From DASPJQ01 sp035299065 (GTDB lineage: Bacteria; Bacteroidota; Bacteroidia; Flavobacteriales_D; UBA2798), in assembly GCA_035299065.1 (NCBI GenBank), contig DATGXI010000190.1:1-26906 (forward strand): 26,906 bases of DNA. The letters are read 5' to 3'. This document shows, piece by piece, positions 21,820 through 26,906 of the stretch (position 1 is its first letter; the number at the start of each line of letters is the position of its first letter). The translations under genes and the position numbers were made by a program. Under the pieces are notes generated by a model. It made no database searches. It saw nothing but the letters and a program-made list of their open reading frames with translations, and had not been told where the DNA came from.

Positions 21820-23835
21820 TTATTGCTTAATAAGTTTAACCGTTTGTGCTTTCCTGCTATTGATAATTAAATTCGCAAAATAAACTCCGTTTGGCATATT
21901 TCCACCATTCCAGTTAATTGTATACGTTCCGGCAAGTTGTTTACCCTGGTTTTCGGTATACACAACTTTACCATTCATATCGGTCACGTTTATTGAAACA
22001 GTTGCATCGTTTACAATCTGGTAACGTATATTGGTATTGGCGGTAAACGGATTTGGATACCCCGTTAGCACACTAAGTTTTGATCCAATTCCAAGATCCT
22101 GTGTTCCTGTGGTAGGACCAACATAACTTGCACCGTTAAAACCTTGCCATGGATCCTGAACATATGGGAAACATGTTTTAAATGTGGTATCGTTTGCTGT
22201 TACACCTGCATTGAACGTAATTACATCCAGCAAATCAGTTGTAACCGGACTTCCCGTTCCCGGATAATCATCATACCACAAACCAATTGCAGCAAGAGCA
22301 ACACCTGACACCGCTTGTAATTCAATAGTTGTAACATCATCTTCTAACCTGCGTCCGTTCGGGAATCCATCCATATTCGGAATCCATTGCAAGGCGGTTC
22401 CGCTTGCTGTGTATGCTGGATCGGTTAATCCAAGTACTGCACATTGTACAATACCAAGTGAACTGAATTGCGGATGCGAACGCGGTGTTGGCGGAACAGC
22501 CATGTTCAGGCGCAACATATCGCCCAATGTTGGAAGAAAATTATTGATGAATGGTTTTCCTGTATCTAATGGTCCTGAAATTTTTCCGGTAGCCAATTGG
22601 TAAGGCACCATGTTAGGAACACCTGTATAGAATATAGGCAAAATATCCACTGCACGCGGGCGTGCTGCACCGGGTAAAAGTATGGTGCCAAAAACAGCAT
22701 CATCAAGCGCAGTTCCGGCTACAGCTGGACTTCCTTTCAGCGGGAATAATCCATCCATTCCGTTTCCAAAATCATATGTTCCCAATGAAGCATGTTGAAT
22801 GCGCAAGGCTGCAAGACCAGGAACTGCTCCACCATACAATAAATCATCCATGTAAAGTGCTAATTCAGGATTTTCAAAATACGGAATAAATGCCGCATCG
22901 TTATAAGGTGATGTTGCGTTCCAGGTATCTTTCATTCCAACAGGAATTACAGCTTCGTTTGTCAATGGCATTCCAAGACGTGAAACCTGTACCCAGCTGC
23001 CTGATGCAACCGGAGCTCCACCCGTAGGACTAAGTGTAGTAATTTCAGGACGGCTTGCCGATGCCCAAACACCAATTACATAGTTTCCATCAAGAATATC
23101 TGATTTCATTGTCAAATCCTGTCCTGATTTTTGCAACATACTAACGGGTATCTCCAAACAAATTGAATGGCAATTGAATTTTTCCAATCCATCACGCGCT
23201 CCTGTTGTGCGGAATCCACCCAAATCAAATGCACCACCTAAATCCACAAAGAAAGGATCATCAATAGGCCCACAGAACACTTTCTCGCCACTGGTTGCTG
23301 TTTCAAGTGCAGCAGCTACCAATGCGCTGTAAGTCGTGTTTAATCCTGCCGCTCCATTAATTGAACGCGGACCAATGTTTGGTGGAGGAACATCGCCATT
23401 TGTTACAATGGTTGTCCAGGTAGCACCACCATCGGTACTTTTTTCGCAAATGTAGTTCACCTTTGGATTTTGCTGCCCTAAACGGATATTAAAAAACGTT
23501 GAACCGTCTTCAAGCGTATGCGTAAACGTAAAGCGATACGTGATGTCATCGCCCATGGTTGTTGCATCGTTTTTGATGTGAATTTCATACCGTACATTTT
23601 CACCAAAACTATACCAGTTTGGGCCGCCAGCAGGGTGCTCAAAAGGAATGTAGTTTGCAATGATCACAATATTATTTGTATCACATGGGCTACGGAACGC
23701 ATAAAGGTCCGTATTATCAGCCAGTGGATCGGCTGATATAAGTGGCGCCTCCCTGTGGGACGATGCCGTTGCCGTTAATTGCGTCATAAAAAGTAACGCA
23801 ACAAGGCTCATTGCTGATTTTATTATTTTCTTCAT
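21820..23835 (-). CDS. DUF4331 protein with T9SS type A sorting domain
   Basis: 671 residues. Signal peptide ending TATA, then the family hallmark SSHREAPLISADPLADNTDLY (first residues of the mature protein) and YAFRSP. The DUF4331 domain fills ~25-585 (GPNWYSFGENVRYEIHIKND, SRLGMPLTNEAVIPVGMKD, ITTIELQAVSGVALAAIG). The last ~85 residues are a Por-secretion-type (type A) C-terminal domain: YPNPFTANTNIRYQI, VTDMNGKVVYTE, GTYTINWNGGNMPNGVYFAN and a basic end. It should be exported by the T9SS to the cell surface. DUF4331 has no assigned activity. It follows its paralogue by 23 bases. Confidence 0.9.
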   Translation of the reverse strand: MKKIIKSAMSLVALLFMTQLTATASSHREAPLISADPLADNTDLYAFRSPCDTNNIVIIANYIPFEHPAGGPNWYSFGENVRYEIHIKNDATTMGDDITYRFTFTHTLEDGSTFFNIRLGQQNPKVNYICEKSTDGGATWTTIVTNGDVPPPNIGPRSINGAAGLNTTYSALVAAALETATSGEKVFCGPIDDPFFVDLGGAFDLGGFRTTGARDGLEKFNCHSICLEIPVSMLQKSGQDLTMKSDILDGNYVIGVWASASRPEITTLSPTGGAPVASGSWVQVSRLGMPLTNEAVIPVGMKDTWNATSPYNDAAFIPYFENPELALYMDDLLYGGAVPGLAALRIQHASLGTYDFGNGMDGLFPLKGSPAVAGTALDDAVFGTILLPGAARPRAVDILPIFYTGVPNMVPYQLATGKISGPLDTGKPFINNFLPTLGDMLRLNMAVPPTPRSHPQFSSLGIVQCAVLGLTDPAYTASGTALQWIPNMDGFPNGRRLEDDVTTIELQAVSGVALAAIGLWYDDYPGTGSPVTTDLLDVITFNAGVTANDTTFKTCFPYVQDPWQGFNGASYVGPTTGTQDLGIGSKLSVLTGYPNPFTANTNIRYQIVNDATVSINVTDMNGKVVYTENQGKQLAGTYTINWNGGNMPNGVYFANLIINSRKAQTVKLIKQ

Positions 23836-23858
23836 AACAATTTCTTTATGTTTACTTT

Positions 23859-25616
23859 TTAGAAACGTGATTGAATGGTGTGATCATAACCTCTCCACGG
23901 TGTTTGCACAAACGGGAATCCGGTTCTGAACGTGGTATCATTTGTTGTTACACCTGCAGTAAATCCAAGTACACTTAACAAATCATCGGTTACAGGGCTT
24001 CCCGACACAGGGTAATCATCATACCACAATCCAATTGCAGCAAGCGCAACGCCTGATACAGCTTGTAATTCAATTGTGGTTACATCATCCTCTAACCTGC
24101 GGCCGTTCGGGAAACCATCCATATTTGGAATCCATTGTAAAGCAGCTGTTGTGTTGTAAGCCGGATCGGTTAATCCAAGCACTGCACATTGTACTATTCC
24201 CAATGATGAGAATTTTGGATGGTTACGCGGTGTAATTGGTGTTGCCATGTTTAAACGCAGCATATCGCCCAACGTTGGCAGAAAGTTATTGATAAATGGT
24301 TTTCCTGCTGCCAATGGATTGCCTACAGGCTTTCCGGTGGCCAATTGATAAGGCGCAAGATTTGGCACACCTGTGTAGAATATTGGTAAAATATCAACGG
24401 CACGTGGACTTGTACTGTCGGGCAACAATATTGTTCCGAAAACAGCATCGTCCAATGCGGTGCCTGCAACAGCTGCTGTACCTTTTAACGACCACAATCC
24501 TTTTTTGGTATTGCGAAAATCAAATGCACCCAGCGATGCCGTTTGCATACGCAATTCATTTAATGATGGAACTGCGCCACCAAATTGCGAATCGTCCATG
24601 TACAAAGCCAATTCAGGATTTTCAAAATATGGAATAAATGGCGCATCACCAGTGTACGGTGAAGCCGCGTTCCATGCATCTTTCATTCCAACAGGAATAA
24701 TGGCTTCGTTTGTCAAGGGCATGCCCAGGCGTGAAACCTGCACCCATGGTCCTGAATACGCTTCAGCAGCTGTTCCTGCAGTTAGTGTTTTAACCTGCGG
24801 ACGACTAGCCGATGCCCATACACCTATTACATAGTCACCGTCAAGAATGTTGGCAGCCATTGAAAGGTCTTGCCCGGATTTTTGCAACATATCAACTGGT
24901 ATTGACAAAGCAATGGTATGGCAATTAAAACGGGCCAAACCATCCTTAGGTGCGTTAGTGGTATTACCGTTAGGACGGAAATTACCTAAATCAAATGCTC
25001 CGGCCAGGTCAACAAAAAACGGATCGTCAGCGGGGCCACAAAATACATCTTCACCGCTTGTAGCAGTTGTTATGGCGCTTGACCAGCTTGTGCTGTATGC
25101 TGTACCCAATCCCACAGGTCCTTCTGAACGCGGGCCAATGTTGTTTGGCGGCACGGTTCCTGCGGCTACAATTGTTGTGAATGTTGCACCGCCATCGGTA
25201 CTTTTTTCACACATATAAGTAGTCTTAATGTTTTGGGCACCCAACCTTATATTAAAGAAGGTGGTTGGATCCTCGTTTGTTCGCGTGAAAGTGAAACGAT
25301 ACGTGATGTCATCGCCTGTTGTAATCGCATCATTTTTGATGTGAATTTCATAGCGTATGTTTTCGCCAAATGTTGACCAGTTTGGACCACCTTCAGGCAA
25401 TTCAAATGGAATGTAATTGGCAATAATGATTATACGGTTGGTGTCCTGCGGACTCCTGAACGCGTATAAATCGGTATTGTCGGCAAGCGGATCATTGGAG
25501 ATCAACGGTGCCTCTCGGTGACTGGACGCTATCGCACTGAACGATAAGAAAAGTCCCAGCATAAAACAAAATGCCGGGAGGGCAATTCGTTTTTTAAATT
25601 TGTAGGGGTTTACCAT
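23859..25616 (-). CDS. DUF4331 protein without sorting domain
   Basis: 585 residues, starting at ATG 25616 with a long signal peptide (MVNPYKFKKRIALPAFCFML...AIA) and the same mature start SSHREAPLISNDPLADNTD. It is colinear with the downstream paralogue through the whole DUF4331 domain (SRLGMPLTNEAIIPVGMKD, IPNMDGFPNGRRLEDDVTT) and stops at PWRGYDHTIQSRF, exactly where the other copy continues into linker and T9SS tail. It is therefore predicted to remain periplasmic or to reach the outside by another route. First gene of the operon, with 23 bases to the next start. Confidence 0.9.
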   Translation of the reverse strand: MVNPYKFKKRIALPAFCFMLGLFLSFSAIASSHREAPLISNDPLADNTDLYAFRSPQDTNRIIIIANYIPFELPEGGPNWSTFGENIRYEIHIKNDAITTGDDITYRFTFTRTNEDPTTFFNIRLGAQNIKTTYMCEKSTDGGATFTTIVAAGTVPPNNIGPRSEGPVGLGTAYSTSWSSAITTATSGEDVFCGPADDPFFVDLAGAFDLGNFRPNGNTTNAPKDGLARFNCHTIALSIPVDMLQKSGQDLSMAANILDGDYVIGVWASASRPQVKTLTAGTAAEAYSGPWVQVSRLGMPLTNEAIIPVGMKDAWNAASPYTGDAPFIPYFENPELALYMDDSQFGGAVPSLNELRMQTASLGAFDFRNTKKGLWSLKGTAAVAGTALDDAVFGTILLPDSTSPRAVDILPIFYTGVPNLAPYQLATGKPVGNPLAAGKPFINNFLPTLGDMLRLNMATPITPRNHPKFSSLGIVQCAVLGLTDPAYNTTAALQWIPNMDGFPNGRRLEDDVTTIELQAVSGVALAAIGLWYDDYPVSGSPVTDDLLSVLGFTAGVTTNDTTFRTGFPFVQTPWRGYDHTIQSRF

Positions 25617-25898
25617 GGTTAGTTTTTTTTAAGATTGAAAATACCTACGGCCTGTTCATGTTCATGGATTTCAAAGAATGATTATTTCTGTAACTATTTT
25701 TGAAACATGCACCAGCCAAGCGTTTTAGCCATTTTTTATTTTTCAGTAAAAAACAACTAAATCAATTGAGGTTTTCAGGGTTCAACGTTTTGCCAGCCCC
25801 AATTACTGTCAACAAACACATGGAATTGGTTATTGGCTAAAAATTTCAATTCTGCCCAATCCAAAAAAAAACAAGTCTCGTAATTAATAGACCTGGCT
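25617..25898. promoter_or_regulatory. Divergent control region, DUF4331 operon / TonB receptor
   Basis: 282 A/T-rich bases separate the divergent starts, so both transcripts must be controlled here. No exact TAnnTTTG with a spaced TTTG was found in either direction; on the minus strand TATTTTCA, about 18 bases before ATG 25616, is the nearest candidate. No clear operator palindrome was recognised. Confidence 0.4.
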
Positions 25899-26906
25899 AT
25901 GAAAACACTTTTATTAAAAACAACCTTATTATATGTTATCTTTTTTTGCAGTCAGATTTCATTTGCGCAAAATTTAACATTAACCGGCAAACTTGTTTTT
26001 AACTCGGCTCAGCCAATTGCAAATGCTTACATCACATTAAAAGAGCTAAACATTTTTGCAAAAACTGATTCAGCAGGAGGCTTCGCTTTTTTAAACCTTG
26101 AAGAAGGGCAATACACCTTATTATTAAAAGCTGATGGTTTTATAAGTACTGAAAAGAAAATAAAGCTGAACAGCGCCAACCTCAATTACGTTTTTAACAT
26201 GCAGGAAGATTTTCTTAATCTTACCGAGGTTGTAATTGAAGCTTCATCAAAAAAAAATGAAAACATAATTGGCAAAGTTGACATGCAGCTTCGTCCGCTA
26301 AGTTCATCACAGGATTTATTGCGCCTGGTTCCCGGTTTGTTTATTGGGCAACATGCCGGGGGAGGAAAAGCCGAACAAATATTTTTCAGGGGATTTGATG
26401 TGGACCATGGAACTGATTTTGCCATTTACGTGGATGGAATGCCCGTCAATATGACCTCGCATGCACACGGCCAGGGGTATGCTGATTTGCATTTCCTGAT
26501 ACCGGAAACCGTAAAAGAATTAGAAGTAAACAAAGGTCCGTATACTACAAAATATGGTGACCTTGCAACATCCGGATCAGGCGAATTTAAAACATTGAAT
26601 AGCCTTGAAAAAAGCATTGTAAAAGCTGAATATGGTGCATTCAATACACAACGTGCCATGATGATGGTTGATTTACTAGGCAATAAGCACTTGTTTTCAA
26701 AAAACAAAGAGAATTTATATGTTGCCGGAGAATACCGTTATACCGATTCCTATTTTTTAAGCAAACAACATTTCCAGCGATTGAATTTCTTTGCCAAATA
26801 CAATGGAATGCTCAACAACGGATCGGATTTAACCGTTACGGCTTCAACATTTCACAGTACATGGAATGCTTCAGGGCAAATTCCCGAGCGTAAAGTAAGT
26901 GACGGC
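25899..26906 (+). CDS. TonB-dependent receptor, 5' part (3' end outside window)
   Basis: 336 codons remain open to the window end. Signal peptide MKTLLLKTTLLYVIFFCSQI...FAQ, then a carboxypeptidase-like regulatory domain (~25-105: LTLTGKLVFNSAQPIANAYI, DSAGGFAFLNLEEGQYTLLL, ADGFISTEKKIKL), then the plug domain (~110-215: GLFIGQHAGGGKAEQIFFRG, DVDHGTDFAIYVDGMPVNM, SHAHGQGYADLHFLIPE, NKGPYTTKYGDLATSG), then the first barrel strands (VKAEYGAFNTQRAM, NLYVAGEYRYTDSYF). It imports a bound ligand across the outer membrane using TonB energy. His residues in the plug (HAGGG, DHG, SHAHG, LHF) are consistent with a metal-related ligand but do not identify one. Confidence 0.9.
   Translation, partial: MKTLLLKTTLLYVIFFCSQISFAQNLTLTGKLVFNSAQPIANAYITLKELNIFAKTDSAGGFAFLNLEEGQYTLLLKADGFISTEKKIKLNSANLNYVFNMQEDFLNLTEVVIEASSKKNENIIGKVDMQLRPLSSSQDLLRLVPGLFIGQHAGGGKAEQIFFRGFDVDHGTDFAIYVDGMPVNMTSHAHGQGYADLHFLIPETVKELEVNKGPYTTKYGDLATSGSGEFKTLNSLEKSIVKAEYGAFNTQRAMMMVDLLGNKHLFSKNKENLYVAGEYRYTDSYFLSKQHFQRLNFFAKYNGMLNNGSDLTVTASTFHSTWNASGQIPERKVSDG

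Noticed and set aside
24035..25218. Four plus-strand frames of 66-124 codons opposite the first DUF4331 gene
   Set aside because: Antisense to a conserved domain; no recognisable features.

Overview
The window is a chromosomal segment from a member of the Bacteroidota; the order cannot be fixed from the sequence. The evidence is consistent: two type B (gliding-motility-type) and one type A type IX secretion (T9SS) C-terminal domains, a short primary sigma factor lacking region 1.1, a TAnnTTTG-type -7 promoter box, A/T-rich leaders with few Shine-Dalgarno sequences, a TonB-dependent receptor with a carboxypeptidase-like N-terminal domain, and lipoproteins with FTSC lipoboxes. No tRNA, rRNA, CRISPR array, transposase or phage gene was seen.

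Layout. 1-3811 (+): 3' part of an M14 zinc carboxypeptidase, a Bax-inhibitor-1 (YccA-type) membrane protein with a good promoter and terminator, a small WGR-like protein, and a YugP-type membrane zinc peptidase. 3812-5678: a REP-like two-armed repeat, then an outer-membrane barrel protein and a DUF2797 protein, both on the minus strand. 5882-11135 (+): two adjacent giant surface proteins that share an SprB/Ig-like stalk and a T9SS type B tail but carry unrelated N-terminal heads. 11315-14313 (+): a GH3-family protein overlapped by a propeller-like exported protein, then a Blc-type lipocalin. 14324-17814 (-): a small membrane protein, a secreted GATase-like protein usually mislabelled 'asparagine synthetase B', and DnaB. 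18116-18988 (+): primary sigma factor RpoD and its strong terminator. 18989-19479: a repeat-rich gene-free stretch carrying a second, inverted copy of the REP-like element.

19480-26906 is the most distinctive part. Reading leftward from 25616 there is a probable operon: two DUF4331 proteins (only the second has a T9SS sorting tail), an internal UUCG-loop hairpin, a TPR lipoprotein, a 50-residue histidine-rich lipoprotein, and a terminator. Immediately beyond are two tiny single-span membrane proteins of 33 and 35 residues that no long-ORF search would show. Divergent from the operon is a TonB-dependent receptor (truncated by the window end) whose plug carries a His-rich loop. I infer a cell-envelope system, possibly for metal or metallo-ligand uptake. 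That function is a hypothesis from gene content, not a demonstrated pathway.

Several likely start codons differ from the longest open frame: ATG 5882, ATG 19480 and, on the minus strand, ATG 4812, 14848 and 16259.
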